The notes under the pieces: model-generated
Database searches by the model: none
What the model was told of the DNA's origin: nothing
Seen by the model: the letters and a program-made list of their open reading frames with translations, nothing else
Assembly (NCBI RefSeq): GCF_014191055.1
Contig: NZ_JACHWB010000001.1
Location: 1,021,875-1,085,874, forward strand
Source of the DNA: Microvirga lupini
GTDB taxonomy: Bacteria > Pseudomonadota > Alphaproteobacteria > Rhizobiales > Beijerinckiaceae
Direction: 5' to 3'
Length of the DNA stretch: 64,000 nucleotides
Translations under genes and position numbers: made by a program
Shown: in pieces, positions 18,325 to 29,005 of the stretch
How the letters are laid out: each line of letters opens with the position of its first letter
How positions within the stretch are numbered: the first letter of the stretch is position 1

Positions 18325-20069
18325 CGATTTTGCTCGAAGAGCGGGTTCCGCGCACCCTCGACACCCTCGTGCGCGAATGGGCCGTGAGCGACCATCGCGG
18401 CATGATCCTCGAAGCCTGGTTGTTCGAGGACGAGGCGGCGCGCCGCCGGGCCGAACAGGTTTTTGCCGCATCCGGCATCCACGCCCGCCTGCGCAGCGCT
18501 TACAAGCCGCTCGTGCATGCCTTTCTCGAAGAGTTCAATATGGCGGGCGTGACCCGGGCAACCGTGCGCTATCCCGTGCATGAAAAGGCCGACCGCCTGC
18601 GCTTCCTCTCAGAGGCCTATCCCCTGGCGGCCCTGCTCGACGGCATCGAGACGCATTTCGAGCCCGGCGAGGCCGACCTGACTTATCAGATCACGCTCGA
18701 CTACGCGGATGGAAGCGTCGCGGAGCATGAGGTCTTCGCGCCCAACCGCCTGCGCACCAACCATCTCGATCAGGTGGACCTTACCCCGGCCGGCTGGCTG
18801 AAGGTGACGGGACGGAGCGATGGCGGCGCCGACCTGGATGAGCCGCTCGAGACCGAGATCGAGCAGGTGTTCCAAAAGGTGATGGCGGCCGTCATGGCTC
18901 ATGAATGGCCGGCAACCGAGCCTTATGTAGAGACGCTCGCTATCGATGTCGCCATTCCCGGTATCGAGCGCGAACTCGCTTATGGCGATGAGGTGATGAG
19001 CACCCGTGAGGCGCTGCACGAGGATTTCTATTTCTCGATCCTGGAGTTCTTCAAGCACCGCTCGGGCCGCGCGCCTGAGGACCGCGGCCTGCAGCCTGGG
19101 CAGATCGTGCCGGACATCCGGGCAGGCGAAGGCGATGCGGAAATCCGCGTGGCGCTGCGCTCCTTCGGCGCGCCGTCCGATCCGGCCCGGCCAGAGCAGG
19201 ATATCGAGGCGGCGGACGCCGCACCGTCGCTCGCCCAGATCCATCGTGAGCTCGCGGAGCTACCGGGTGAAACCTTCGAGGGTGGCTCCCGTGAGGGGCG
19301 TCCCGTCCGCGGCATTTATCGTGCCGGGTCGCGCCCGGCCGTGCTCGTGACGAGCGGGCAGCACGCCAACGAGACCTCGGCTCCGGTCGGCACCTTGAGG
19401 GCCGTGCGCCGGCTCCTGGCCGCGCCTGAGGCGAATATCGCCTATATCCCGGTCGAGAACCCGGATGGCTATGCGCTGCATGGCCGCCTCTGCGAGGGCA
19501 GCCCGCGCCACATGCACCATGCTGCGCGCTACACCTCCCTGGGCAACGACCTGGAATACGGCCGCACCGAACCCGTCTACGAGATCGGTGCCCGCAACCA
19601 AGCCTTGTCCCTGTCGGGCGCGCAGCTGCACCTCAACCTGCACGGCTACCCGGCCCATGAATGGACCCGGCCCTTCACCGGCTACCTCCCGCGCGGATTC
19701 GAGCTCTGGACGATCCCGAAGGGCTTCTTCCTGATCATGAGGCACCACCCGGCCTGGGGCGAGACGGCCAGGACCCTGATCGAGGCCGTCACCAAGGGCT
19801 TGTCGGCCGTGCCTGGGCTGGCCGAGTTCAACCGTCGCCAGATCGAGATCTGCTCGATTCATTCCGGTGGAACGCCCTACGAGATCATCAACGACGTCCC
19901 CTGCCTGATCACGGCCGACGAGCGGCATCCGACCCCGATGACGCTGATCACGGAATTCCCGGACGAGACGATCTATGGCGACGCCTATCGCTTCGCCCAT
20001 ACGGTACAGATGGCCACCGTCATCGCCGCGGAAGAGGCCTTTGCCACGATCATGGCGAAGGTGGCCTGA
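18321..20069 (+). CDS. M14-family (carboxypeptidase-like) zinc peptidase with an extra N-terminal region
   Basis: Predicted zinc metallopeptidase or deacylase, 582 aa, no signal peptide, so it probably acts on imported peptides in the cytoplasm. The peptidase domain is in the C-terminal half: GQHANETSAPVG gives the HxxE zinc pair (His 348, Glu 351). LHLNLHGYPAHEW supplies the third ligand (His 437 or 441), and LITEFPDET carries the probable catalytic Glu. The first 300 or so residues match nothing I can name and contain a long acidic stretch. ATG 18321 overlaps the permease stop; open frame upstream lies inside the permease gene and is rejected. The exact substrate is unknown. Confidence 0.85.
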   Translation: MTILLEERVPRTLDTLVREWAVSDHRGMILEAWLFEDEAARRRAEQVFAASGIHARLRSAYKPLVHAFLEEFNMAGVTRATVRYPVHEKADRLRFLSEAYPLAALLDGIETHFEPGEADLTYQITLDYADGSVAEHEVFAPNRLRTNHLDQVDLTPAGWLKVTGRSDGGADLDEPLETEIEQVFQKVMAAVMAHEWPATEPYVETLAIDVAIPGIERELAYGDEVMSTREALHEDFYFSILEFFKHRSGRAPEDRGLQPGQIVPDIRAGEGDAEIRVALRSFGAPSDPARPEQDIEAADAAPSLAQIHRELAELPGETFEGGSREGRPVRGIYRAGSRPAVLVTSGQHANETSAPVGTLRAVRRLLAAPEANIAYIPVENPDGYALHGRLCEGSPRHMHHAARYTSLGNDLEYGRTEPVYEIGARNQALSLSGAQLHLNLHGYPAHEWTRPFTGYLPRGFELWTIPKGFFLIMRHHPAWGETARTLIEAVTKGLSAVPGLAEFNRRQIEICSIHSGGTPYEIINDVPCLITADERHPTPMTLITEFPDETIYGDAYRFAHTVQMATVIAAEEAFATIMAKVA

Positions 20070-20204
20070 GCCGGCACAGGACCAAGTCGGAGAGTGATCA
20101 TTCCCTAAAGTAATTGGCTTTACCCTGGTAGCAGAGATAGGGTGCTCGGTCTTAGGAATCCTTTCCAGATCAAGGCTTTCTTAACCTGATTGCTGATTTC
20201 GCGC

Positions 20205-20246
20205 TTGCGAGAGGTCCTTATAAACGTTATAAAATATCTATATTTT
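20205..20246 (+). promoter_or_regulatory. Predicted promoter and AT-rich palindromes of the RTX glycosidase gene
   Basis: TTGCGA (20205-20210) and TATAAA (20228-20233) are 17 bases apart. TTATAA-N3-TTATAA at 20218-20232 and the perfect inverted repeat AAAATAT-CT-ATATTTT at 20231-20246 overlap the -10 and the expected start site, as a repressor operator would. The AT-richness contrasts strongly with the GC-rich surroundings. Confidence 0.55.
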
Positions 20247-20294
20247 CCGACGCTTTCCTGGCGCGGATTGACGTTTTGTAGGGGCCATTCCAGC

Positions 20295-22619
20295 ATGCCT
20301 AAGTTATTCGATTTCCAGGCCGAAAGCCTTCCGTCCTGGTGGGATGGCAACTACCGGATGCCCTGGACGGACACGAATCTCGACCTGATCGCGGGCGATG
20401 GCGCCTCGCAGGTCGTGATCGTCCCGACCGTCTACATGGACAGCCTCACCTCGACCCGGGTCTATCGCGACAACAGCGACCCCGGCGGTCACAACGTCGA
20501 CGGCGCGCCGCGCACGGAGAGCGACGGTTCGATCAAGGAGGCGATCGCCAAGGCTCAGGCCCGCGGGCTGGAAATCATCTTCAAGCTGCATGTGAACATG
20601 CAGAACGATGATTGGAACGCCCTCATCGGACCTCCGGAAGGATCGACTCCCGCACAGGCCAAGGCGTGGGCAGACGCCTGGTTCGCATCCTACAAGGAAG
20701 CGGTGGTGCATTATGCCAAGCTCGCGCAGGAGCAGGGCGTGACCGCCTTCGCCATCGGCAACGAATGCGAGAGCATGACGGTTGCCAAATATCGCGACTA
20801 TTGGGTCGACATCATCGACGCCGTGCGCGATGTCTATGATGGGCAACTGACCTATGCCGCGACCTGGACCGAGGCGCTCACGGTCAGCTTCTGGGACAAG
20901 CTCGATTACATCGGCGCCAATCCTTACATTAGCTTCACGCAGGACAGCATCAATCCGAGCCTGCAGGAATTGATCGATGGATGGACCAAGCCGTCCGACA
21001 TCTGGGGCGTGAGAACGCCCATCATGGAGAGGTTCGGCGAGAACATCTCCGCCATGGACGCGCTGAAGCGGATTGCCGAACAATACGGTAAGAAGCTGAT
21101 CTTCACGGAGACCGGCTTCCGCAGCCTCGATGGCAGCAACGCCACGCCGTGGATGTGGGGCAATGGTGACATCGACGAGCGCGAGCAGTACATGATGCAC
21201 CAGGCCTTCTACAAGATCATCACCGACCGCGCCGGTGAGGGTTGGATGGGCGGCTACTGGCTGTGGAACTACGATGCCAGCGAGGCGGTCTCCGATCCGA
21301 GCCCCGATGACGGCTTCTCCACCCATGGCAAGCGCACCGACGCGCTGGTCGAGCAATATTTCAAGAACCCGGTTTCCGTCATTGGCCGCTCCCTGATCGG
21401 CACGGCCGCGGATGACACCCTTCGTGGAGGCTTCAACCACGATACGCTGACCGGCGGTCTCGGGAACGACGTGCTGCTCGGCGGCGCCGGCGGCGACGTC
21501 TTCATGTATTATGCCGGAGACGGCGCCGATACGATCACCGACTTCAAGGCGTCCGAAGGCGACAAGATCGCCCTGATGAACACGGCGGCAACCGGCTACG
21601 GCGATCTGGACATTGCTGCCATTTCCGGCGGCTATCTCGTACGCTTCGTCGGCGGCGGCAGCCTCACCATCCGCACTGCCGAGACCGTGTCCGCCGAGTG
21701 GTTCGCCTTCAACAGCACCGGTCAGCCTGGTCCTTCGACCAAGCCGTCAGCCGGCAACGATGAAATCACCGGAACGTCCAAGGCCAACGTCATCGACGCG
21801 CTTGCGGGCCACGACCTCATCCAAGGTCTCGCCGGCAACGACAAGCTGACCGGCGGCAGCGGCGACGACACGATCGATGGCGGCGTCGGCAACGACGCGC
21901 TCTATGGCGGACTAGGCGACGATTTCATCGAGGGCGACAACGGCGTTGACCGAATCTATGGCGGCGATGGCTTCGATATTCTGCGCGGCGGTGCAGGCAA
22001 TGACCAGATCCGCGGCGAGAACGACGAAGACATGCTCTATGGCGACGGCGGAAACGATCTTGTCCGCGGTGGAAACGGTCATGACCTCGTTGCCGGCGGC
22101 GACGGCGACGACAAGCTTTATGGCGATGCCGGCAACGACCAGCTGAAGGGTGGCGAAGGCAACGACCTCATCCAAGGCGGCGATGGAAAAGACAAGATCG
22201 AAGGCGAGAACGGCAACGACAAGCTCTACGGCGGCGCCGGCGACGACGTGCTGCTGGGCTGGTTCGGCGCGGACCAGCTCTGGGGCGGCGCCGGCGATGA
22301 CGTGCTCGATCCGGGCGCCGGCAACGACACGCTCTGGGGCGGCACGGGTGCTGACCGCTATGTGTTCAACTCGGATATGGGTCAGGACACAGTCAAGGAT
22401 TTCAAGGCCAAGCAGGGCGAAATGCTCCTGATCCGCCACGACATCAACCATTCCGGCATCGTCGATTTCGACACGCTCAAGCCGCACATGAAGCAGGTCG
22501 GAAAGAACGTGGTCATGGACCTCGGAACGGGCGAGTGGCTGAAGGGAGATGACCAGCTGACCCTGGTCAACGTCAAGCTGAAGGATCTGAAGGCCGAGCA
22601 CTTCTACTTCTATTGGTAA
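20295..22619 (+). CDS. Large RTX-repeat protein with glycoside-hydrolase-like TIM-barrel domain (GH113-like)
   Basis: Probable secreted carbohydrate-active protein of 774 aa. Residues about 10-355 resemble the GH113/GTA TIM-barrel group: FAIGNECES puts the likely acid/base at Glu 157, and LIFTETGF puts the likely nucleophile at Glu 272. Residues 367-420 hold a first pair of calcium-binding GGxGxDxLx motifs. Residues 485-690 hold a long array of such nonapeptides. The hydrophobic, aromatic C-terminus ends FYFYW. There is no N-terminal signal peptide, which with RTX repeats points to type I secretion, but no type I exporter genes are near. ATG 20295 follows AGGGG; an earlier in-frame start at 20190 would cover the promoter. 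The substrate is not evident. Confidence 0.85.
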   Translation: MPKLFDFQAESLPSWWDGNYRMPWTDTNLDLIAGDGASQVVIVPTVYMDSLTSTRVYRDNSDPGGHNVDGAPRTESDGSIKEAIAKAQARGLEIIFKLHVNMQNDDWNALIGPPEGSTPAQAKAWADAWFASYKEAVVHYAKLAQEQGVTAFAIGNECESMTVAKYRDYWVDIIDAVRDVYDGQLTYAATWTEALTVSFWDKLDYIGANPYISFTQDSINPSLQELIDGWTKPSDIWGVRTPIMERFGENISAMDALKRIAEQYGKKLIFTETGFRSLDGSNATPWMWGNGDIDEREQYMMHQAFYKIITDRAGEGWMGGYWLWNYDASEAVSDPSPDDGFSTHGKRTDALVEQYFKNPVSVIGRSLIGTAADDTLRGGFNHDTLTGGLGNDVLLGGAGGDVFMYYAGDGADTITDFKASEGDKIALMNTAATGYGDLDIAAISGGYLVRFVGGGSLTIRTAETVSAEWFAFNSTGQPGPSTKPSAGNDEITGTSKANVIDALAGHDLIQGLAGNDKLTGGSGDDTIDGGVGNDALYGGLGDDFIEGDNGVDRIYGGDGFDILRGGAGNDQIRGENDEDMLYGDGGNDLVRGGNGHDLVAGGDGDDKLYGDAGNDQLKGGEGNDLIQGGDGKDKIEGENGNDKLYGGAGDDVLLGWFGADQLWGGAGDDVLDPGAGNDTLWGGTGADRYVFNSDMGQDTVKDFKAKQGEMLLIRHDINHSGIVDFDTLKPHMKQVGKNVVMDLGTGEWLKGDDQLTLVNVKLKDLKAEHFYFYW

Positions 22620-22644
22620 GCTGTTCCTTCGAGGAAAAATCAAC

Positions 22645-22672
22645 ACAGCCGGGGCCGCGCCCCGGCTGTTTC
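22645..22672 (+). terminator. Rho-independent terminator after the RTX gene
   Basis: An 11-bp perfect GC-rich stem (ACAGCCGGGGC paired with GCCCCGGCTGT) with a 3-base loop is followed by TTCGTTTT, 26 bases after the stop codon. Confidence 0.9.
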
Positions 22673-22767
22673 GTTTTGAGCCCTGCCTGAACGGGAACAA
22701 CGCGAGTCCTGCTGCCGTTTTCGGCCTGAACCGGGCATTGCCGCTCGGGTGGCGCGAGGCTTGCATC

Positions 22768-24111
22768 ATGGCCCGGTTGTCCTGGAAGCAGAACGAGAAC
22801 GAAGCGTCCATCAGCGAAGCCGTCAGGCTCGTGCGCGAGCACGGCGAGCCTTTGCCGCCGATTGCCGACGAGCAGGGGTTCGGGGGCATGTTCGACCGCT
22901 TTGCCGATGCCAAGGTGGTGCTGCTCGGCGAGGCCACGCACGGCACCTCGGAGTTTTATCGGGCGCGGGCTGCGATCACGAAACGCCTGATCGAACAGCA
23001 TGGCTTCAGCATCGTGGCTGTCGAAGCCGACTGGCCCGATGCGGCGCGCATCGACGCCTATGTGCGCCATCGCGCTGTTCCCGATGGCGACGATGCGGCC
23101 TTCGAGCGCTTTCCCACCTGGATGTGGCGCAACGAGGAGGTGGCCGATTTCGTCAACTGGCTGCGCGAGCACAACAAGGACTTGGCCGAGGACGAGCGGG
23201 CCGAGTTCCGCGGGCTCGATGTCTACAGCCTGAACGCGTCGATCCGCTCCGTGCTCGATTATCTCGACAGGGTCGATCCGGATGCCGCCAAGGATGCGAG
23301 AGGGCGCTACGGCTGCCTCAGCCCCTGGCAGTCGGATCCGGCCCGCTACGGACGCGCCGTTTTGACAGGGCAGAAGAAGCCCTGCGACGAGGCTCTGCTG
23401 CGCCAGCTTCAGGACATTCTCGACCGACGGATGGAGTATCTCCAGGCCGACGGTGGCGAGGAATTTTTCGACGCGGTGCAGAACGCCAAGATCGTTCACG
23501 CGGCCGAGCATTATTACCGGATCATGTACGAAGGCGCGACGGAGTCCTGGAACCTGCGCGACCGCCACATGTTCGAGACCCTCCAGAGCCTGCTCGCCCG
23601 GCGTGACAACGCCAAGGCCGTGGTCTGGGCGCACAATTCCCACATCGGCAATGCCGCCGCCACGGCCATGGGCTGGCAGGGCGAGTTCAACATCGGTGAG
23701 CTCTGCCGCAAGACCTATCGGGGAGATGCGGTGCTCATCGGTTTTGGAACCGATCGCGGCACCGTGGCGGCAGCGGACGACTGGGACGAGCCCATGCAGG
23801 TCAAGAGCGTCCGCCCGGCGCGCCCCGACAGCCACGAGCGCATCTTCCGGGACACGGGCTTAAGCTGCTTTCTCACCGACTGGCGCGAGAACGGTCAGGC
23901 CGACCTGACCGGGGCTCTCTCCCGTCCTCGCCTGGAACGGGCCATCGGCGTGGTCTACCGGCCGGACACGGAACTCTACAGCCACTATTTCGAAGCGGTC
24001 CTGGCCGAGCAGTTCGATGCCTTCATCTGGTTCGACGAGACCAGGGCCGTGACGCCGCTGACCCATGCTCATGGCAAGGGCATGCCGGAGACTTATCCGT
24101 TCGGGCTTTGA
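22768..24111 (+). CDS. Erythromycin esterase-family protein
   Basis: 447 aa, matching the EreA-like / succinoglycan-biosynthesis-associated family. Seen: LLGEATHGTSEFY with the likely catalytic His 58, VAVEADWPDA near 88, and VWAHNSHIGNA with another conserved His in the C-terminal half. Chromosomal members usually have unknown substrates, so macrolide resistance should not be assumed. ATG 22768 has GAGG 8 bases upstream; a TTG at 22738 would add ten residues. No signal peptide. It stands alone between a terminator and a repeat-rich gap. Confidence 0.88.
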   Translation: MARLSWKQNENEASISEAVRLVREHGEPLPPIADEQGFGGMFDRFADAKVVLLGEATHGTSEFYRARAAITKRLIEQHGFSIVAVEADWPDAARIDAYVRHRAVPDGDDAAFERFPTWMWRNEEVADFVNWLREHNKDLAEDERAEFRGLDVYSLNASIRSVLDYLDRVDPDAAKDARGRYGCLSPWQSDPARYGRAVLTGQKKPCDEALLRQLQDILDRRMEYLQADGGEEFFDAVQNAKIVHAAEHYYRIMYEGATESWNLRDRHMFETLQSLLARRDNAKAVVWAHNSHIGNAAATAMGWQGEFNIGELCRKTYRGDAVLIGFGTDRGTVAAADDWDEPMQVKSVRPARPDSHERIFRDTGLSCFLTDWRENGQADLTGALSRPRLERAIGVVYRPDTELYSHYFEAVLAEQFDAFIWFDETRAVTPLTHAHGKGMPETYPFGL

Positions 24112-24171
24112 TGCGAATAACACTCTCCCTCCGTTTTCGCTCCGGCCAAGAAGGACACCCGTCTCGTCATC

Positions 24172-24188
24172 CCCGGACTTGGTCCGGG
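24172..24188. repeat. Short intergenic inverted repeat
   Basis: CCCGGAC and GTCCGGG pair around TTG, within the phrase CGTCATCCCCGGACTTGG. This is the style of short mobile-repeat remnants often found between genes in Hyphomicrobiales. A decayed relative may lie near 34756. Confidence 0.55.
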
Positions 24189-24217
24189 ATTCCCGGCTCT
24201 GCTGTCCATCTTTCCAG

Positions 24218-24318
24218 CCTCATCCTGAGGAGCAGCAAAGCTGCGTCTCGAAGGATCGTCCAGCGCCCCCTGGAGCCTCCTTCGAGACGGTCGCTTAAGC
24301 GACCTCCTCAGGATGAGG
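24218..24318. repeat. Intergenic palindromic repeat, copy 2 (cruciform type)
   Basis: The outer arms CCTCATCCTGAGGAG (24218-24232) and CTCCTCAGGATGAGG (24304-24318) and the inner arms CGTCTCGAAGGA and TCCTTCGAGACG are identical to those of the copy at 4555-4665. The two small side hairpins differ in sequence but still pair (GCAGC/GCTGC and GGTCGC/GCGACC). This shows that the folded shape is conserved. Confidence 0.9.
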
Positions 24319-24357
24319 GCTGCGGGTGTGAGGCTACGCCTTGTTCTCATTTTGTTC

Positions 24358-24386
24358 TTGACAACTCTCCTAACCTTGGATATAAC
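24358..24386 (+). promoter_or_regulatory. Near-consensus sigma-70 promoter upstream of ettA
   Basis: TTGACA at 24358-24363, exactly 17 bases, then TATAAC at 24381-24386. This is the best housekeeping-type promoter in the window. Transcription should start near 24393, about 375 bases before the ettA start codon. Confidence 0.85.
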
Positions 24387-24392
24387 ATCACC

Positions 24393-24769
24393 CATCCTCG
24401 CCCGACGAGGGGCGCGCTCGCGAGGCGTCGCAAGAGTGGGGCGGGGAGCGGTCCTGCCGCAGGCCTCGCACGCCTGTGATCGCAGGTGGCCGATCTGGCA
24501 TGTCTCCAGGTCCGCTGAAACAAACCGCGCGTGACGAGCAGTCTGGCTCTCACCTTCACCAAATAGCATCGAGCCGGGCTGCACGACACGCCACCCTCGA
24601 TCGACCTGACGGCTTGAGGCCACCCGGCCTCAGGCCCGAAGGTGCTGGCTCTTCGGAACTCTACCGGCGACGAACCTGTGGCGACACTCCCCCGCCTTGC
24701 CCCGGTCGTCCGCCCCTGCTAACTGACGGCCAACTCCATTCACATCTCGATCAAGCAGGGCTTTTTCCC
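24393..24769 (+). other. Long untranslated leader or unrecognised small RNA upstream of ettA
   Basis: No convincing protein is encoded here; the open frame that joins ettA lacks protein-like character. The 5' part (GGCGGGGAG at 24440-24448) can pair with CTCCCCCGCC at 24687-24696 with one bulge, which would close a domain of about 255 bases. I do not recognise 6S, SRP RNA or tmRNA signatures in it, and no T-run terminator precedes ettA. Confidence 0.4.
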
Positions 24770-26422
<1,653 letters not shown>

Positions 26423-26442
26423 TTCGATCAGCGATCTTCATT

Positions 26443-26481
26443 GAAAAAGGCGGTGAGCGTAGAGCGTTCACCGCCTTTTTC
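26443..26481 (+). terminator. Rho-independent terminator after ettA
   Basis: A 17-bp stem (GAAAAAGGCGGTGAGCG with CGTTCACCGCCTTTTTC, one G-U pair) and a 5-base loop. The A-run on one side and T-run on the other would let it work in both directions. Confidence 0.93.
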
Positions 26482-26565
26482 TTGGGCCCGTTTCTTCCGG
26501 GTTGGGTTCTTCAACGAAACAGTGTATGACCCTGGAGGCACGAGACATAAGAAAGAAGACGTTCC

Positions 26566-28044
26566 GTGCCAGTCGACAACATGTCCAGCTTCGAATCCGT
26601 TGCTACGCCTGAGGAAGCCGTTGGGCGCCTCATCGAGCTCCATGACCGCGCCATCGAGGCGCAGCGCCATGCGCTGGAGCATTTCTTCGCCACCGGCATC
26701 GCCCCGACACCCCTTGAGCGCTCCCGCTTCCGCTATCCGGAACTGCGTCTCGACTACCGCTCGACCGCTGTACCGCCCGTCAAGCAGCGGGCCTATGCCA
26801 AGTTCCAGGGGCCGGGCGTCTACGCCACGACCATCACGCAGCCGACCTTCTACCGCAACTACCTGCTGGAGCAGCTGAACTACCTCGTGCGCGATTACGG
26901 CGCCACCATCGAGGTCGGGGTCAGCGACCAGGAGATCCCTTACCCTTACGTCTTCGAGCGCGGCGACGAGCTGGGCCGGGGGGCGCATTCGGCTTCCGAA
27001 CTCGCCCAGCACTTCCCGACGCCGCTGCTGGCCAAGGTGGGCGACGAGATCGCCGACGGCACGTGGATGTTCCACGAGAACGAGGCGCGGCCTCTAGCGC
27101 TGTTCGATGCGGCCCGGGTGGACTACTCGCTCCGCCGTCTCGTGCACTACACCGGTAGCGACTGGCGCTGCGTCCAGCCCTGGATCCTGCTGACCAACTA
27201 TCACCGCTATGTGGACCAGTTCATCCGCTGGGCCGTGAAGGAACTGGCCGACGAGAACGGGCCCTATACGCGGCTCGAGCTCCCGGGCGGGATCACCGTC
27301 GAGCGCGGGTTGGACGAAGCGGCCACCGAGGAGCTGATCGCCTCCTCGCCCTGGCACCGGTTCCAGATGCCGGCCTATCACCTCATGCGCAAGGACGGGC
27401 AGGGCGTGACGCTCGTCAATATCGGCGTCGGACCGTCGAACGCGAAGAACATCACCGATCACTTGGCGGTGCTGCGGCCGCATTGCTGGCTCATGGTCGG
27501 CCATTGCGGCGGCCTGCGCCAGTCGCAGTCCATCGGCGACTACGTGCTGGCTCATGGCTATCTCCGGCGCGACCACATCCTCGACAGCGCCGTGCCGCCG
27601 GAAATCCCGATCCCGGCGCTCGCCGAAATCCAGGTCGCCCTTCAGGACGCTGCGGTGCAGGTCACCGGCGAGCGCGGCGAGGAGCTGAAGCGGCGCCTGC
27701 GCACCGGCACTGTGGTCACCTACGACGACCGGAACTGGGAGCTGCGCTGGAGCCAAGAGCGGCGCCAGATCAACCTCTCCCGCGCGATCGCGGTGGACAT
27801 GGAAAGCGGCACCATCGCGGCCCAGGGCTATCGCCTGCGCGTCCCCTACGGAACGCTGCTCTGCGTGTCGGACAAGCCCCTCCATGGGGAGATCAAGCTG
27901 CCCGGCGCGGCGAATGCCTTCTATGAGCGGGCCGTGAGCGAACATCTCATGATCGGCTTGGCGGCCCTCGACATCCTCAGGGGACAGCGCACCTCTCTCC
28001 ACTCGCGCAAGCTCCGCAGCTTCGACGAACCACCGTTCCGATAA
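26566..28044 (+). CDS. amn: AMP nucleosidase
   Basis: Hydrolyses AMP to adenine and ribose-5-phosphate, controlling the adenylate pool. It has 492 aa, with the AMP-nucleosidase N-terminal domain in the first 170 residues and a nucleoside-phosphorylase-like domain behind it (LVNIGVGPSNAKNITDHL, VGHCGGLRQSQSIGDYVLAH, AVDMESGTIAAQGYR, where Met-Glu contacts ribose). The start is GTG 26566; ATG 26581 is an alternative. Neither has a strong ribosome site. It ends 11 bases before the exporter gene. Confidence 0.95.
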   Translation: MPVDNMSSFESVATPEEAVGRLIELHDRAIEAQRHALEHFFATGIAPTPLERSRFRYPELRLDYRSTAVPPVKQRAYAKFQGPGVYATTITQPTFYRNYLLEQLNYLVRDYGATIEVGVSDQEIPYPYVFERGDELGRGAHSASELAQHFPTPLLAKVGDEIADGTWMFHENEARPLALFDAARVDYSLRRLVHYTGSDWRCVQPWILLTNYHRYVDQFIRWAVKELADENGPYTRLELPGGITVERGLDEAATEELIASSPWHRFQMPAYHLMRKDGQGVTLVNIGVGPSNAKNITDHLAVLRPHCWLMVGHCGGLRQSQSIGDYVLAHGYLRRDHILDSAVPPEIPIPALAEIQVALQDAAVQVTGERGEELKRRLRTGTVVTYDDRNWELRWSQERRQINLSRAIAVDMESGTIAAQGYRLRVPYGTLLCVSDKPLHGEIKLPGAANAFYERAVSEHLMIGLAALDILRGQRTSLHSRKLRSFDEPPFR

Positions 28045-28055
28045 GCTCTCGCTGA

Positions 28056-28937
28056 ATGTCCCGCGAGAGTCTCGGTCTGCTCCTGGGCTTCGTCGGCGTG
28101 TGTATTTTCGCCGGCACGTTGCCGTTTACGCATATTGCCGTCGAGCATCTGAGCCCGCTCTTCGTGACGGCCGGCCGGGCGGCGGTCGCGGGGCTCTTGG
28201 CGCTGTCAACGCTTCTGCTGCTTCGGAAGCGCTGGCCATCGCTGCGGCAGGCGGGGGCTCTTGCACTCGTGGCCCTGTGCCTTGTGGCGGGGTTTCCCGG
28301 CTTCACGGCGCTTGCCATGCAGAGTGTCCCGGCTTCCCATGGCGGCGTGGTGCTCGGCATCCTGCCGCTCGCCACCTCGGCCGTCAGCACCCTGATCGCA
28401 GGCGAGCGCCCGAGCCCGGCCTTCTGGCTGGCCGCATTGGCCGGAGCGGCTCTCGTTGTCGGCTTTACCCTGCATGAGGGTGGCGGCTCGCTGGGGCAGG
28501 GGGACGTGTTTCTCCTGGGGGCCGCACTGTCGTCGGCCCTGGGCTACGTGCTGTCTGGCAAGCTCGCCCGTGCGGGTCTTGCCGGCTGGGAAGTCATCTC
28601 CTGGGTGCTGGTCGTCGCCCTGCCGGTCACGATTCCAGTGGCAGTCTGGAGCATGCCGGCTGAGCTGGGTGCAATCCCCAGCTGGAGCTGGATCAGCTTC
28701 GCGTATGTAGCCCTGATGAGCCAGTATCTGGGCTTCTTCGCCTGGAATGCGGGACTTGCCATCGGGGGCATCGCCCACGTCGCCCAAGTCCAGCTCCTGC
28801 AGACTTTCATCACCCTGCTGATTGCGTCCATCCTTAACGGGGAGGATATCGCACTGTCCGCCTGGTTCGTCGCCGGTGCGGTCTTTACCCTCGTTGTTCT
28901 GTCCGGACGCACAACAGTACGCAGAGAAAAGGCTTAG
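28056..28937 (+). CDS. DMT-superfamily (EamA) transporter
   Basis: Inner-membrane protein of 293 aa with about ten hydrophobic helices in two EamA repeats. The first repeat has FAGTLPFTHIAVEHLSPLFV, and the second begins near GDVFLLGAALSSALGYVLSG. Such proteins usually export amino acids or other metabolites; no substrate can be read from the sequence. It is close behind amn (ATG 28056) and ends 30 bases before the operator of the methionine regulator. Confidence 0.9.
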   Translation: MSRESLGLLLGFVGVCIFAGTLPFTHIAVEHLSPLFVTAGRAAVAGLLALSTLLLLRKRWPSLRQAGALALVALCLVAGFPGFTALAMQSVPASHGGVVLGILPLATSAVSTLIAGERPSPAFWLAALAGAALVVGFTLHEGGGSLGQGDVFLLGAALSSALGYVLSGKLARAGLAGWEVISWVLVVALPVTIPVAVWSMPAELGAIPSWSWISFAYVALMSQYLGFFAWNAGLAIGGIAHVAQVQLLQTFITLLIASILNGEDIALSAWFVAGAVFTLVVLSGRTTVRREKA

Positions 28938-28966
28938 CGCGTCCGCTTGCTCTCGTTCCGAAAAAG

Positions 28967-28986
28967 ATATAAACATATCTTTATAT
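28967..28986 (+). promoter_or_regulatory. Perfect inverted-repeat operator upstream of the ArsR-methyltransferase regulator
   Basis: ATATAAA-CATATC-TTTATAT has perfect 7-base arms around a 6-base centre, 20 bases before the GTG at 29006. Its AT-rich palindromic form and position fit binding by an ArsR-type winged-helix repressor, most likely the downstream gene acting on its own operon. Confidence 0.7.
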
Positions 28987-29005
28987 GTAAGAGCGAGTTT
29001 TGGTC

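Noticed and set aside
21747..22364. Tandem repeat DNA that could be taken for a CRISPR or satellite array
   Set aside because: The period follows 9-residue (27-base) RTX units in an open frame, with degenerate DNA copies and no unique spacers.
22768..24111. Macrolide resistance gene
   Set aside because: The protein belongs to the broad erythromycin-esterase family, but family membership alone does not show macrolide hydrolysis, and there is no mobile context.
24393..24700. 6S RNA, SRP RNA or tmRNA in the ettA leader
   Set aside because: None of the landmark sequences I know (SRP GGAA tetraloop and AAGCAGCC, tmRNA T-loop and tag codons) are present; kept only as an unexplained leader.
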